Program-made: the position numbers and the translations under genes
The notes under the pieces: model-generated
The model's input: the letters and a program-made list of their open reading frames with translations, nothing else
Database searches by the model: none
Told to the model about the DNA's origin: nothing
DNA from: Latilactobacillus fragifolii
GTDB taxonomy: Bacteria; Bacillota; Bacilli; Lactobacillales; Lactobacillaceae
Direction of reading: 5' to 3'
DNA: 64,000 bases
NCBI RefSeq assembly: GCF_905332535.1
Contig: NZ_CAJOCF010000004.1
Location: 1-64,000 of the forward strand
Shown: piece by piece, positions 1 through 8,003 of the stretch
How the letters are laid out: each line of letters starts with the position of its first letter
How positions within the stretch are numbered: position 1 is the stretch's first letter

Positions 1-45
1 ATCTTTGATGGCAAATATAGGCAAACATAGTAAATTCAAAAGAAT

Positions 46-86
46 AAAAAAATAGCCTAATCACTGATTTAACAGCAATTAGGCTA
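46..86 (-). terminator. Rho-independent terminator of tRNA-Ser
   Basis: A 9-bp perfect inverted repeat (TAGCCTAAT at 53-61 with ATTAGGCTA at 78-86) is followed on the minus strand by a run of seven T. It lies just past the 3' end of the tRNA-Ser gene and fits termination of that transcript. Confidence 0.8.
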
Positions 87-115
87 ATATCGGATAATAT
101 AAGATATTCAAGTAA

Positions 116-202
116 GGAGAGTACAGGATTTGAACCTGCGCGCCGGTATAAGCCGGTTCGACGGATTTCGAGTCCGTTGCATTACCACTCTGCCAACTCT
201 CC
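116..202 (-). tRNA. tRNA-Ser (anticodon CGA)
   Basis: The minus strand folds as an 87-nt class II tRNA. The acceptor stem is GGAGAGT/ACTCTCC. The anticodon stem is ACGGA/TCCGT around the loop CTCGAAA, giving anticodon CGA, which reads UCG serine codons. A long variable arm (CCGGCTTATACCGG region) is typical of tRNA-Ser. The T arm carries GTTCAAATC. No CCA is encoded. A terminator follows directly and an extended -10 element lies about 13 bases upstream, so it appears to be a single-gene unit. Confidence 0.95.
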
Positions 203-214
203 AGAACGTTATTT

Positions 215-223
215 ATTATAACA
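215..223 (-). promoter_or_regulatory. Extended -10 promoter of tRNA-Ser
   Basis: The minus strand reads TGTTATAAT, an extended -10 element (TGnTATAAT) ending about 13 bases before the tRNA. The -35 region is poor (TGTTCA at a 17-bp spacing). Confidence 0.6.
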
Positions 224-337
224 GACTTCTAATGAACTGAACAGAGTAAAACGCAAAAAAGCTTACGCGTGCCGACATTCTATTTAATCCCTAATATCCC
301 CTGAATCAACTTGCCAGTCCTTTGCGTCAGCGATTTT

Positions 338-371
338 CTGTTTAACTATGTGTGTTAAACAGCTAACACAC
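338..371. repeat. Overlapping inverted repeats in a geneless stretch
   Basis: The stretch 203-574 has no gene I can support. It contains CTGTTTAAC (338-346) pairing perfectly with GTTAAACAG (354-362). Overlapping this, GTGTGTTA (350-357) pairs perfectly with TAACACAC (364-371). The two hairpins exclude each other because they share bases 354-357. A short T run follows on the plus strand. Apart from the tRNA promoter and the promoter of the next gene, I see nothing else in this gap. Confidence 0.4.
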
Positions 372-513
372 TGTTGAATGTTTTTGAAAATACTTGATAA
401 AGCAGTCGGAATACGGTTAAATCCCGTCCACCTAGATATACCGTTTTGATTTAAATGGGCTAGTAACGCAATTAAGCCGCTAATTTCCCGATTATTAAAT
501 TTATTGAATCATA

Positions 514-542
514 TTTCTTTTTATAAAAAAATTCGTTATACT
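514..542 (+). promoter_or_regulatory. Probable sigma-A promoter for the 575-934 gene
   Basis: TATACT at 537-542 is preceded at 17 bp by TTTCTT (514-519). The -10 is good and the -35 weak. A purine-rich ribosome site (AGAGG) follows before the ATG at 575. Confidence 0.5.
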
Positions 543-574
543 TAAAGAATCTTAAATGATAGAGGTTTATTAAT

Positions 575-934
575 ATGAAGATTTCTTATCGCAAACTACC
601 GTTTTTATTCAACTTAATTTTCTTATTTGTGACGGTTTTACAATCTTTGATTATCCTGGTGGTTAACCCCCACGTTACGAAATTCATTCCCACTTATATG
701 GATGCCATGGCAAAAGTATGGTGGCTGTGCATTGTGGCTATTATTTTGCATATTATTGCTTATTTATTATCACTCGATCAGAATCTGATTTTACTAGCGC
801 ACTTATGTGCAATCGTGGCTTATATCATCTTGATTTTAGTCCCCAATTTATTGCTAGTTGCCCTGTTCTTACTAGTGATTAGCTTAATCATTTCATTTAA
901 AGTCTATCATTTCCATTACCGAACCCCTGCTTAG
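575..934 (+). CDS. Small integral membrane protein of unknown function
   Basis: A 119-residue, strongly hydrophobic protein with about four predicted membrane segments (roughly residues 10-32, 45-66, 70-90 and 92-110). The segments are joined by very short loops, and the tail is positively charged (His, Tyr, Arg). I recognise no family. The ATG at 575 has an AGAGG ribosome site at a normal distance, a promoter upstream and a strong terminator right after the stop, so it looks like a real single-gene unit. Composition suggests it sits wholly in the membrane with no soluble catalytic domain. No neighbour hints at a role. Confidence 0.7.
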   Translation: MKISYRKLPFLFNLIFLFVTVLQSLIILVVNPHVTKFIPTYMDAMAKVWWLCIVAIILHIIAYLLSLDQNLILLAHLCAIVAYIILILVPNLLLVALFLLVISLIISFKVYHFHYRTPA

Positions 935-958
935 TCCTCATGCGAGGACTATTTTTTT
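933..958 (+). terminator. Rho-independent terminator
   Basis: Stem AGTCCTC/GAGGACT with a 4-base loop, followed by seven T, begins at the stop codon of the 575-934 gene. Confidence 0.85.
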
Positions 959-981
959 ATGCGCTAAACCTTTTAATTTAT

Positions 982-989
982 GGTATAAT
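982..989 (+). promoter_or_regulatory. Extended -10 promoter for the 1023-1436 gene
   Basis: TGGTATAAT (TATAAT at 984-989) is an extended -10 element about 35 bases before the start codon. No clear -35 is present. Confidence 0.55.
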
Positions 990-1022
990 TAGTTTGAATT
1001 TAAAACAAAAGAGGTTCTAGTG

Positions 1023-1436
1023 ATGAAACGGTTAACTGCAATTCTATCCTTATTGATATTTTGTTTGCTGCTTTTTGTAAGCCCTTACTTATTCGATAGA
1101 GGTATGCGCTTTTCTAATCATCATCAACAAACTGCCATCCGCTTCGAAGTTTGCCGGCATCCTAAGGTCCATCACGCCGTCGATCGTGATGGAAGTGAGC
1201 AAAAATTAACCGTTTTTAACTACCGCTGCGAACAGTTCTTTAATCAACTAACGCTTACGCCTGAAGCCTTCTACGCCGTAGCCGGATTTCTTGGTTTTAC
1301 CATCTTGATGCTCTTATTAGAACCACTGCTTGCCCTTCTAATGACTCTCAAAAAAGGCCCGCAACCCAAAAAGGCACAATCCCATACCCCACAGAAGCAT
1401 CAGATTGCGCCTTATAAATGGCATTTATTAGATTAG
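1023..1436 (+). CDS. Small bitopic/polytopic membrane protein, unknown
   Basis: A 137-residue protein I do not recognise. An N-terminal hydrophobic segment (about residues 5-25) could be a signal anchor. A polar middle part with two cysteines (in VCRHPK and YRCEQF) probably lies outside the membrane. A second hydrophobic segment follows (about 85-110), then a basic, proline-rich tail. The ATG at 1023 is preferred over the in-frame GTG at 1020 because it sits 8 bases from the GAGG ribosome site. The 3' end overlaps the convergent small gene by 4 bp. The two cysteines might form an extracytoplasmic disulfide, which is inference only. Confidence 0.6.
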   Translation: MKRLTAILSLLIFCLLLFVSPYLFDRGMRFSNHHQQTAIRFEVCRHPKVHHAVDRDGSEQKLTVFNYRCEQFFNQLTLTPEAFYAVAGFLGFTILMLLLEPLLALLMTLKKGPQPKKAQSHTPQKHQIAPYKWHLLD

Positions 1437-1621
1437 TTTAAATTCAACTTTTGGTAAGTATAATGGCCCTCTTTTAGCGATTGATTCGCATATGGTGTCT
1501 CATTAAGCAAAGCCACGTATTCTTGGGCCCGCTGTTCTGAACTAAACGCCCGAATCATTTTACTTTTTTCATAATAAAGGGGGTTTGCTTGATATAAAAC
1601 AACGTAGATCCATTGATTCAT
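1433..1621 (-). CDS. Small hypothetical protein (62 aa)
   Basis: A 62-residue soluble protein of unknown function, aromatic-rich at its N terminus (MNQWIYVVLYQANPLYY), with a charged middle resembling a small alpha/beta fold. An AGGTGA ribosome site lies about 6 bases before the ATG. It is convergent with, and overlaps by 4 bp, the membrane gene to its left. It may be read through from the rplS unit upstream on the same strand, but the hairpin at 1651-1687 would limit this. Confidence 0.55.
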   Translation of the reverse strand: MNQWIYVVLYQANPLYYEKSKMIRAFSSEQRAQEYVALLNETPYANQSLKEGHYTYQKLNLN

Positions 1622-1650
1622 CTGTTATCACCTAACTTTATCAGCCACAT

Positions 1651-1687
1651 AAAGAAAGACCAACTCGTAATGAGTCGGCCTTTTTTA
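1651..1687 (-). terminator. Terminator after rplS
   Basis: The minus strand forms GGCCGACTC/GAGTTGGTC (9 bp with two G-T pairs) with a short loop, followed by TTTCTTT. The plus-strand side also ends in six T, so it may act in both directions. Confidence 0.7.
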
Positions 1688-1695
1688 ATGTCATC

Positions 1696-2043
1696 TTAAC
1701 GACGAGCTTCTTTGATACGAGCTGCCTTACCGCGTAATGCACGTAAGTAGTATAACTTAGCACGACGTACACGGCCATGACGAGTAACTTCGATTTTAGC
1801 AACACGTGGTGAGTGTAATGGGAATGTTCTTTCAACACCCACACCGCTACTGATTTTACGAACAGTGTAAGTTTCACTCACGCCAACACCGTGACGCTTG
1901 ATAACAACACCTTCGAATAATTGGATACGTTCACGAGTACCTTCGACAACCCGTACGTGGACCCGTACGTTGTCCCCAGGACGGAAGTCAGGAATATCTG
2001 AACGTAATTGAGACTTAGTAATTTCTTGAATTAATGGATTCAT
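1696..2043 (-). CDS. rplS: Large ribosomal subunit protein bL19
   Basis: A 115-residue protein with the usual length and sequence of bacterial L19. It begins [20 protein letters not shown], carries the [14 protein letters not shown] core, and ends in the basic tail [19 protein letters not shown]. It sits at the 30S-50S interface and helps form intersubunit bridges. The ATG at 2043 has an AAGGAG ribosome site. It is separated from trmD by a 120-base leader with its own promoter, and it ends in its own terminator, so it can be expressed apart from the rpsP-trmD genes. Confidence 0.97.
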   Translation of the reverse strand: MNPLIQEITKSQLRSDIPDFRPGDNVRVHVRVVEGTRERIQLFEGVVIKRHGVGVSETYTVRKISSGVGVERTFPLHSPRVAKIEVTRHGRVRRAKLYYLRALRGKAARIKEARR

Positions 2044-2125
2044 CTTGAATCTCTCCTTTTTCCACAGATATTCATTAACGTCTTGCGCCAGCGGAATACC
2101 GTTGTTTTGTGACTAATCATCACAG
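2044..2125 (-). promoter_or_regulatory. Candidate L19 leader in the rplS 5' UTR
   Basis: About 80 bases separate the rplS promoter from its ribosome site. The RNA can form a short stem (GTGA..TCAC) and holds a conserved-looking GCAAGACGTTAATGA stretch just upstream of the Shine-Dalgarno. Bacilli are known to carry an L19 autoregulatory leader at this place. Assignment rests on position and general appearance; a covariance search was not possible. Confidence 0.4.
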
Positions 2126-2131
2126 TTTTTA

Positions 2132-2160
2132 ATTTTAGCATAATTAAGCCGAGAATAAAA
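2132..2160 (-). promoter_or_regulatory. Promoter of rplS
   Basis: The minus strand carries TGCTAAAAT, an extended -10 (TAAAAT at 2132-2137), with a weak -35 (TTTTAT) at 17 bp. Confidence 0.5.
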
Positions 2161-2163
2161 GGC

Positions 2164-2904
2164 TTATTTTTCAGTTGTTTCTTGCTTAATTTCTTGTAAC
2201 CAGTGCAATTGGTCCTTGGTCAACGTCATCTTCGCTAATAGATCTGGGCGGCGTTCATATGTCCGCTTTAAAGACATCTTCTCGCGCCACTCGTTAATGA
2301 GCCGATGATTACCGTTCATCAGAACTTCTGGCACCTTCAACCCGCGGTATTCTGGTGGTCGTGTATATTGTGGATGCTCCAATAGGCCGGTCGAAAAAGA
2401 ATCCGTAACAGCTGATTGTTCATTACCCAAGACACCGGGGACAAGACGCGAAATTGCATCAATCATCACCATTGCGCCCAGTTCACCCCCAGTGATGACA
2501 AAATCGCCTAATGAGACTTCATCAGTCACTAAAGTGCGAATCCGTTCATCATAACCTTCGTAATGCCCACAGATAAATACTAAATGCTCTTCTTGAGCAA
2601 ATTCTTCAGCAACCTTTTGATTAAACGTCACGCCTGCCGGATCAAGTAAAATAACTCGTTTGTGCCCCGGATTTTTAGCATTTACCTGGTCCATTGCTTC
2701 AAAAATCGGCTGAGGCCGTAATAACATGCCAGCGCCACCACCATACGGCGCATCATCGACCGAGTTGTGTTTATTGACTGAAAAATTACGAAAATCCGTT
2801 ACTTCTAGGTCAATCAAATCACGCTCAATCGCCTTGCCGATAATCGATTGGGATAAACCATTTTGAACCATATCTGGAAATAAACTCAAGACATCAATCT
2901 TCAT
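2164..2904 (-). CDS. trmD: tRNA (guanine-37-N1)-methyltransferase
   Basis: A 246-residue SPOUT-class enzyme that methylates G37 next to the anticodon using S-adenosylmethionine, which prevents +1 frameshifting. Visible features are the N-terminal [12 protein letters not shown], the [18 protein letters not shown] substrate region, [12 protein letters not shown], and the knotted SAM site ([15 protein letters not shown], then [10 protein letters not shown]). The ATG at 2904 is chosen over an in-frame TTG at 2910 because of its better distance from the AAGGA site. It overlaps the end of rimM by 11 bases, so the two are translationally coupled. Confidence 0.96.
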   Translation of the reverse strand: MKIDVLSLFPDMVQNGLSQSIIGKAIERDLIDLEVTDFRNFSVNKHNSVDDAPYGGGAGMLLRPQPIFEAMDQVNAKNPGHKRVILLDPAGVTFNQKVAEEFAQEEHLVFICGHYEGYDERIRTLVTDEVSLGDFVITGGELGAMVMIDAISRLVPGVLGNEQSAVTDSFSTGLLEHPQYTRPPEYRGLKVPEVLMNGNHRLINEWREKMSLKRTYERRPDLLAKMTLTKDQLHWLQEIKQETTEK

Positions 2905-3424
2905 TATCAATCAATCCTTCTGGTACTTCAACGTAGGCTTTGCCCGCTTCAATATCAATTTTCTTAACGATCGTTTTCAAAAATGGTAAAAGTAAGTCTG
3001 AACGACCACGACGCTTGATAACCCACACGTCATTGGGCCCTGGATCGATAATTTCTGAGACTTTCCCATATCTAGTGCCATCGACTTCTTCAATAACTTC
3101 TAAGCCGATTATATCACCGTAATAGAATTCATCCTCTTCTAAATCATCTTCGCGTTGACTTGCTGCAATCTTTAAATTATGGCCTTTGAACTGTTCAACA
3201 TCATTAATATTGCCCATTCCTTCAAACTGTAATAGATAGAATTGCTTGTGTTGGCGCATTGCCGCCACTTTGACATCTATGAGACCATTGGGCATTTCTA
3301 CGGCAAGTTGTACGCCTTTTTTGAATCGTGACTCTGTAAAATCAGTTGTCGCGATGACCCGCACTTCACCACGAATGCCGTGGGTATTGACAATTTTACC
3401 AACTTGATAGTATTTTTCTGGCAT
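2894..3424 (-). CDS. rimM: 16S rRNA processing/ribosome maturation factor
   Basis: A 176-residue protein with an N-terminal RimM domain ([16 protein letters not shown]) and a C-terminal PRC-barrel ([19 protein letters not shown], then [10 protein letters not shown] and [14 protein letters not shown]). It binds S19 and assists maturation of the 30S head. The ATG at 3424 follows an AAGGAG site. It overlaps trmD downstream. A terminator-like hairpin lies between it and khpA upstream, so rimM-trmD may be expressed at a lower level than rpsP-khpA. Confidence 0.96.
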   Translation of the reverse strand: MPEKYYQVGKIVNTHGIRGEVRVIATTDFTESRFKKGVQLAVEMPNGLIDVKVAAMRQHKQFYLLQFEGMGNINDVEQFKGHNLKIAASQREDDLEEDEFYYGDIIGLEVIEEVDGTRYGKVSEIIDPGPNDVWVIKRRGRSDLLLPFLKTIVKKIDIEAGKAYVEVPEGLIDNED

Positions 3425-3443
3425 TTAATTTCTCCTTAATCGA

Positions 3444-3489
3444 CAAAAAACGTCTAAATAAAACATCTCTGCTTCATTTAAACGTTTTT
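3444..3489 (-). terminator. Intra-operon terminator between khpA and rimM
   Basis: AAAAACGTCTAAAT and ATTTAAACGTTTTT form a 14-bp stem with one G-T pair, and the minus-strand side ends in a T run. It lies just past khpA and could attenuate readthrough into rimM-trmD. Confidence 0.65.
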
Positions 3490-3490
3490 G

Positions 3491-3733
3491 TTAGGCATCT
3501 ACAATATTTAAACGGACCCGTTTTTGGTATGGTGCTTTCACACTATAGACAATGGTACGGATGGACTGTGCAACTCGTCCTTGCTTGCCAATTACGCGGC
3601 CGATATCAGTTGGATTAACCTGTAAGTCAAATTCCATAAAACGTTCCGTCTCATGTTCAGTCAATTTGACGTCTTCCGGATGTTCGACAAGTGGCTGAAC
3701 AATTGCAATAATTAGTTCCTTCACGTCTGTCAT
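3491..3733 (-). CDS. khpA: KH-domain RNA-binding protein KhpA
   Basis: An 80-residue protein, formerly YlqC, consisting of one KH domain with the GxxG loop in VIGKQGRVAQSIRT. Members bind RNA, pair with KhpB, and affect cell-wall elongation and division in Firmicutes. It has the usual place directly after rpsP, with only 9 bases between them, so it is almost certainly co-transcribed. KhpB is not in this window. Confidence 0.95.
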   Translation of the reverse strand: MTDVKELIIAIVQPLVEHPEDVKLTEHETERFMEFDLQVNPTDIGRVIGKQGRVAQSIRTIVYSVKAPYQKRVRLNIVDA

Positions 3734-3742
3734 AACGAATCC

Positions 3743-4018
3743 CTACTTTTTAGCGAAGCGTGCTTCGTGATATTTTTGCATAATCCCTTGTTTTGATAAA
3801 AGATTACGAACAGTATCAGAAGGTTGTGCGCCTTTTTGTAACCAATCCATGATAACTTCTTCTTCTAACTTCAAGTCAACTGGTTCTGTTAATGGATTGT
3901 AATAACCTACTTGTTGGATAAAGCGACCATCACGTGGTGAACGTGAATCTGCAACAACGATCCGGTAGAATGGGCGTTTCTTTGAACCCATACGTTTCAT
4001 ACGAATTTTAACTGACAT
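3743..4018 (-). CDS. rpsP: Small ribosomal subunit protein bS16
   Basis: A 91-residue S16 with the family start [20 protein letters not shown] and the conserved [13 protein letters not shown]. It is a 30S assembly protein. The ATG at 4018 is chosen because the upstream in-frame GTG (4027) lies inside the AGGAGGTGG ribosome site. It is first in the rpsP-khpA-rimM-trmD unit and has its own strong promoter. Confidence 0.97.
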   Translation of the reverse strand: MSVKIRMKRMGSKKRPFYRIVVADSRSPRDGRFIQQVGYYNPLTEPVDLKLEEEVIMDWLQKGAQPSDTVRNLLSKQGIMQKYHEARFAKK

Positions 4019-4053
4019 TAATGCCACCTCCTATTAATTCTTTAACATGTCAT

Positions 4054-4082
4054 AATATACCAAATTTCAAACGCCGTGTAAA
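4054..4082 (-). promoter_or_regulatory. Promoter of rpsP
   Basis: On the minus strand TTTACA (4077-4082) is followed after exactly 17 bp by TATATT (4054-4059), preceded by TGG as an extended -10. This is a strong sigma-A promoter. Confidence 0.8.
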
Positions 4083-4110
4083 GTGTTTTTTCTTTACAGG
4101 ACAATTTTTT

Positions 4111-5547
4111 TTAAGATTTAAACCGACGCGCGTTCTTAAGACGTTTCTTCTTGTTTTTCTTTTGCTTTTTCATCATTGAATTCATGGCCATCTTACCCAT
4201 TTTTCCTTTAATACCGTTGCCCATTAACCCTTCCATACCGTTGAAGTTTCCCTTTGACATTTGGTTCATCATCTTCTTCGATTGATTGAACTGCTTAATC
4301 ATCCGATTGACTTCAACGATTGGGCGCCCAGCGCCAGCAGCTAAGCGACGGCGGCGACTAGGGTTCAACAAGTCAGGATTTTCCCGTTCTTGGGGGGTCA
4401 TTGATTGAACAATGGCCTTCATATGGGCCATGTCTTTCGGATCCATCTTGATGTTCTTAAGTTGCGGGTTATTGGCCATCCCCGGAATCATCTTTATGAT
4501 ATCTTCCAAAGGTCCCATGTTCTGTAATTGATCCATTTGATCCAAGAAATCGTTAAAATCAAAGCTGTTTTCCTTGATTTTTTCAGCCATGTCAGCTGCT
4601 TTTTGTTCGTCATAATCTTGTTGGGCTTTTTCAATCAAGCTCAACATATCGCCCATCCCCAAGATGCGACTACTCATCCGGTCTGGATAAAAAATATCGA
4701 GTTGGTCTAATTTTTCACCTTGACCAGTGAACTTAATTGGCTTGCCTGTTACGGCGCGAATTGAAAGGGCTGCCCCACCACGGGTATCGCCATCTAACTT
4801 GGTTAGGACGACCCCTGTGACATCTAACCGACTGTTAAAGCCTTCAGCAACGTCAACAGCTGCCTGACCGGTCATGGCATCCACCGTTAACAGAATTTCA
4901 TTTGGGTGAGCTAATTCATTAATATCAGCTAATTCTTGCATCAAGGCTTCATCAATTTGTAATCGACCAGCCGTATCAATTAAAACGTAATCGTTCTTTT
5001 GTAAGGCGGCTTGCGCTAACCCTTGACGGACGATTTCAACTGGATTAACATCCGTCCCCATTTCAAAAACTTGTGCGTCAACTTGCTGGCCGACCGTCTT
5101 TAATTGTTCAATCGCAGCTGGCCGATAAACATCAGCCGCAATCATTAGTGGACGGGCTTTTTCATTTTGGATTAAATATTTTGCTAACTTCCCAGCCGTG
5201 GTTGTTTTCCCGGCCCCTTGTAACCCAACCATCATAATGATTGTCGGAATATGGGGGGCTTTGTTTAACGGCACAGCCGTTTCACCCATCATCTTGGTTA
5301 ATTCTTCATCCACAATTTTAACGATTTGTTGTGCAGGCGATAAGCTATCAAGGACTTCTGCCCCAATCGCGCGGTCTTTGACCACTTTAATAAAGTCTTT
5401 AACGACTTTAAAGTTAACATCGGCTTCTAATAATGCAAGCCGAATCTCACGCATCGCTTGGTTGACGTCTGTTTCAGTAATCTTTCCTTTGCGCCGAAGC
5501 TTACTCAATGCGCCTTGTAATCGTTCCGTTAGCCCTTCAAATGCCAT
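4111..5547 (-). CDS. ffh: Signal recognition particle GTPase Ffh
   Basis: A 478-residue SRP54 protein that binds signal sequences and the SRP RNA and delivers ribosomes to FtsY. An N-terminal helical N domain is followed by the G domain with GLQGAGKTTTAGKLA (P-loop), DTAGRLQIDEALM and TKLDGDTRGG. The C-terminal M domain is methionine-rich (GKMGKMAMNSMMKKQ) and ends in a lysine/arginine-rich tail. It lies 23 bases after ylxM, its usual partner gene. The receptor gene ftsY is in this window but separated by the citrate block. Confidence 0.97.
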   Translation of the reverse strand: MAFEGLTERLQGALSKLRRKGKITETDVNQAMREIRLALLEADVNFKVVKDFIKVVKDRAIGAEVLDSLSPAQQIVKIVDEELTKMMGETAVPLNKAPHIPTIIMMVGLQGAGKTTTAGKLAKYLIQNEKARPLMIAADVYRPAAIEQLKTVGQQVDAQVFEMGTDVNPVEIVRQGLAQAALQKNDYVLIDTAGRLQIDEALMQELADINELAHPNEILLTVDAMTGQAAVDVAEGFNSRLDVTGVVLTKLDGDTRGGAALSIRAVTGKPIKFTGQGEKLDQLDIFYPDRMSSRILGMGDMLSLIEKAQQDYDEQKAADMAEKIKENSFDFNDFLDQMDQLQNMGPLEDIIKMIPGMANNPQLKNIKMDPKDMAHMKAIVQSMTPQERENPDLLNPSRRRRLAAGAGRPIVEVNRMIKQFNQSKKMMNQMSKGNFNGMEGLMGNGIKGKMGKMAMNSMMKKQKKNKKKRLKNARRFKS

Positions 5548-5570
5548 TTTTTATCAGTCCTTTAAGTTAA

Positions 5571-5912
5571 TTATTGTTCGGTTAAATTCAGTAAGTCAGC
5601 CAACAAGCGCATCAGTTCTTGATCATCTGGATAATGCGCTTGAACGTACTTTTGTAGCGTATCTGCACTGGCATTTTGCTGCTCATAATTACGATAAAGA
5701 TGTAACTTTTCTTCGTAACTTTCTAAGATTTTCTCAGTCCGCCGAATGTTGTCATAGACCGCTTGCCGACTAACGTTGTATTCAGCAGCAATTTCGCCGA
5801 GAGAAAAATCATCCCCATAATATAAAGAAATATAACTATGTTGTTTTGCCGTTAAAAGTGCGCCATAAAATTCGAACAATGAATTCATCCGTGCGTTTTG
5901 TGCGAGTTCCAT
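5571..5912 (-). CDS. ylxM: YlxM/p13-like DNA-binding protein
   Basis: A 113-residue UPF0122 family protein. The N terminus ([20 protein letters not shown]) and the helix-turn-helix ([21 protein letters not shown]) match the sigma-factor-like winged region of this family. It is coupled with ffh in most Firmicutes and modulates the SRP pathway, though the mechanism is not settled. The ATG at 5912 follows AGGAGG. A clear promoter lies upstream, making it first in ylxM-ffh. In relatives ftsY normally precedes it; here an unrelated block intervenes. Confidence 0.93.
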   Translation of the reverse strand: MELAQNARMNSLFEFYGALLTAKQHSYISLYYGDDFSLGEIAAEYNVSRQAVYDNIRRTEKILESYEEKLHLYRNYEQQNASADTLQKYVQAHYPDDQELMRLLADLLNLTEQ

Positions 5913-5947
5913 TTGACGCCTCCTAGACTTAGTTTGACCTAATTATT

Positions 5948-5976
5948 AGAGTACCGATTTTAATGGGCTTAGTCAA
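5948..5976 (-). promoter_or_regulatory. Promoter of ylxM-ffh
   Basis: On the minus strand TTGACT (5971-5976) and TACTCT (5948-5953) are 17 bp apart, about 36 bases before the ylxM start. Confidence 0.7.
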
Positions 5977-6046
5977 CGTTTTATTGCGTGATTTAGTTAG
6001 AAGTTTGTGCATTAATTATCTTTTCACTAGTATAAACGAAAAATCA

Positions 6047-6055
6047 TGCTAAAAT
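6047..6055 (+). promoter_or_regulatory. Extended -10 promoter for 6106-6423
   Basis: TGCTAAAAT (TAAAAT at 6050-6055) is an extended -10 element about 50 bases before the start. A second possible pair, TTGTGC and TAGTAT, lies just upstream. Confidence 0.45.
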
Positions 6056-6105
6056 AGAAATGTAAGCTTTTTCATAACTTAATTTGAAATTTCTATGGAG
6101 GTTTT

Positions 6106-6423
6106 ATGATGGTAGCAACAATTATCTATTGGGGCGTGACATGTGCATTAATCGGTTGGGGCATTTGGAGCTTAATCTTCTCAATCATCTATTTAAAGAA
6201 TAAGGAAAATGGTAATCTGTGGTTCTTCGCTATTTTAAACACCCTAGCCTTACTATTTGGGCTATTATTCTGGTGGGTTTTCAACAACCACGCTTGGCAA
6301 GAATACTGGTTGGTTCAGGCAACCGCAACAAATCGGCTACTGGGTAGCATTTTAATTGCCTATGTGGTCCTAATTATCGCTCAAGTGATTTTAGGACGCG
6401 AACCAAAAATCAAATCCGCTTAA
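6106..6423 (+). CDS. Small membrane protein, unknown
   Basis: A 105-residue hydrophobic protein with three likely membrane segments (about 4-30, 40-62 and 78-98), tryptophan-rich near the membrane edges, ending in a basic tail. I recognise no family. It starts at one of two adjacent ATGs (6106 or 6109) after a GGAGG ribosome site, has an extended -10 upstream and its own terminator. It is transcribed away from ylxM and towards the citrate genes, and sits at the left edge of the block that separates ffh from ftsY. Confidence 0.7.
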   Translation: MMVATIIYWGVTCALIGWGIWSLIFSIIYLKNKENGNLWFFAILNTLALLFGLLFWWVFNNHAWQEYWLVQATATNRLLGSILIAYVVLIIAQVILGREPKIKSA

Positions 6424-6432
6424 TAATTAAAA

Positions 6433-6464
6433 AGAGGACCGCCATTTTGGCTGGTTCTTTTTTT
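6433..6464 (+). terminator. Terminator of 6106-6423
   Basis: The stem AGAGGACCGCCA / TGGCTGGTTCT (one bulged T and some G-T pairs) is followed by a run of T just after the stop codon. Confidence 0.75.
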
Positions 6465-6555
6465 ATGCTGTATCATATTTCTAATAATCACTTTGACACC
6501 ACCAATTAAAGGCCAGCTTGCATTTGAAAACACCGTGCTATCTTACAACCACAAT

Positions 6556-6604
6556 CAAAAAATAGCGATACCGTCAGTTACCTGATGATAATCGCTATTT
6601 TTAA
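6556..6604 (-). terminator. Terminator of the citrate operon
   Basis: AAATAGCGAT pairs with ATCGCTATTT around a loop, and the minus-strand side ends in T residues. It lies immediately after the citG stop codon. Confidence 0.8.
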
Positions 6605-6607
6605 AAT

Positions 6608-7453
6608 CTATTGTAGTAACAATGTAACATAAATCGTAATAATTAATAAATCAGCACTGCCTCCGAGACTATAATATCCTTGCGTCGCCTCTTGATCTAA
6701 TTTCAATAACCCTTTTTGACCTAGTGGTGTAGCGACACCGCCAGCTGCAACAATCGCTGCTGCTTGTGCCTGGACATCTTTTAATGTCTGTAAACGACCA
6801 CTTCGCTTTACTAAGTTGGAATCTTCCGAAACACTGATAATTTTCATCAATGTATTCAATAAGCGGACATTCCAATCACCAGTCTGTTTTTGCAAATAAG
6901 GATAGGCTACTTCAAAAATGGTTGGATAGCCAGCTTGTGCTTCACCACGGATTCCAACTAGACCATACTTCAGATACATTTTTTCACCATTAGTGAGTTG
7001 TGCTAATTGTTTGTGATGAAGTGTTTTAAAATCATTCTCAACTAATCCAGCCAACATCTTTCGAATGGCTTGACTGAGTGCTGTTGCCGATAATGTCCTT
7101 TTTTGTTGCAAATAACCCGTTACACTCAATAAAATTCCCAGTGAGAAAATCGCACCTTTATGCGTATTAACCCCGTTAGTCGCTTGGTACATCGCCTCTT
7201 CAGCCTGCATCCCTAAGGGCCGAATTTGAGCCATTAAGGCGGTTAAATCCACCTGATTAAATGTTTCCCCTACGCGAACAAATTGTTCAAAAAAAGGTAA
7301 CAACACGACGCTACTATCAATGAACGTAAAGAAATCCATATCCGTATGTGTCTTGTGATCAATTGGATCCACTAATCCTGGTTTAGGATGACAACTTACT
7401 TCATATAAAAGTGCGCGTTGCGCAAATTGCGCGATTTCTTGGGGTGTTTTCAT
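6608..7453 (-). CDS. citG: Triphosphoribosyl-dephospho-CoA synthase
   Basis: A 281-residue CitG family enzyme. It joins dephospho-CoA to ATP to make 2'-(5''-triphosphoribosyl)-3'-dephospho-CoA, the precursor of the citrate lyase prosthetic group. Recognisable motifs are HPKPGLVDPIDHKTHTDMDFF near the N terminus, GVNTHKGAIFSLG in the middle, and the glycine-rich GVRG-like stretch GLVGIRGEAQAGYP. It is the last gene of the cluster, one base after citX, and is followed by the operon terminator. Confidence 0.93.
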   Translation of the reverse strand: MKTPQEIAQFAQRALLYEVSCHPKPGLVDPIDHKTHTDMDFFTFIDSSVVLLPFFEQFVRVGETFNQVDLTALMAQIRPLGMQAEEAMYQATNGVNTHKGAIFSLGILLSVTGYLQQKRTLSATALSQAIRKMLAGLVENDFKTLHHKQLAQLTNGEKMYLKYGLVGIRGEAQAGYPTIFEVAYPYLQKQTGDWNVRLLNTLMKIISVSEDSNLVKRSGRLQTLKDVQAQAAAIVAAGGVATPLGQKGLLKLDQEATQGYYSLGGSADLLIITIYVTLLLQ

Positions 7454-7999
7454 CTAATTAGTCTCCATAAATAACTGATATTGTTGGTTAATCACCGCTT
7501 GTAATTCCGCCACCGTATGCCGGCGACTTCTAGCACAAACCTTAGCAGCTTGCTGACATAATAAACAGCGACGGGTTGGCTGTCCTAATGCTTTTCGACT
7601 GATTGGTTGTCCTTGTTGTAGAGCTGATTGCCAAATCAAAACATCAACATCAAATAATCGACCTAAAGTATGTTGATCTTCAAACATGACAGCTTGCTGT
7701 TTAATAGCCAAGGGCAAGCCCTCTACAATTAAAAACGTCTCAGGACCAGTTGGTTTCGCCCAATCTATTTGTCGACAAATAACCATATTTTGTTCAAAAG
7801 CAGCTAGCCCTGCCAAAAATAAGCGTGTTAAATCAGCATTATTCTTAATGGGGCCTGGGATATTGAGCTTTAAAACGACAACGCTCTGGTTTTGACTGGC
7901 ATCAACAACTAACTGATTTTGTAATTCAACTCGCTGATCTCGATTCTTTAACACTGCAGTAATGTCTTGCGGCGTTCCTGTTGCAAATAGATTAAGCAT
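7454..7999 (-). CDS. citX: Apo-citrate lyase phosphoribosyl-dephospho-CoA transferase
   Basis: A 181-residue CitX family protein. It transfers the prosthetic group made by CitG onto the serine of the acyl carrier subunit CitD. Conserved parts are NIPGPIKN near residue 50 and the C-terminal RKALGQPTRRCLLCQQAAKVC, then SRRH. Here citX and citG are separate genes, unlike the fused CitXG of some bacteria. It is preceded by citF (4 bases) and followed by citG (adjacent). The ATG at 7999 follows an AAAGGA site. Confidence 0.92.
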   Translation of the reverse strand: MLNLFATGTPQDITAVLKNRDQRVELQNQLVVDASQNQSVVVLKLNIPGPIKNNADLTRLFLAGLAAFEQNMVICRQIDWAKPTGPETFLIVEGLPLAIKQQAVMFEDQHTLGRLFDVDVLIWQSALQQGQPISRKALGQPTRRCLLCQQAAKVCARSRRHTVAELQAVINQQYQLFMETN

Positions 8000-8003
8000 T
8001 TCA

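Noticed and set aside
3491-5912. CRISPR, prophage or insertion sequences in the window
   Set aside because: I saw no regularly spaced repeats, integrase or transposase genes, or terminal inverted repeats anywhere in the 64 kb.
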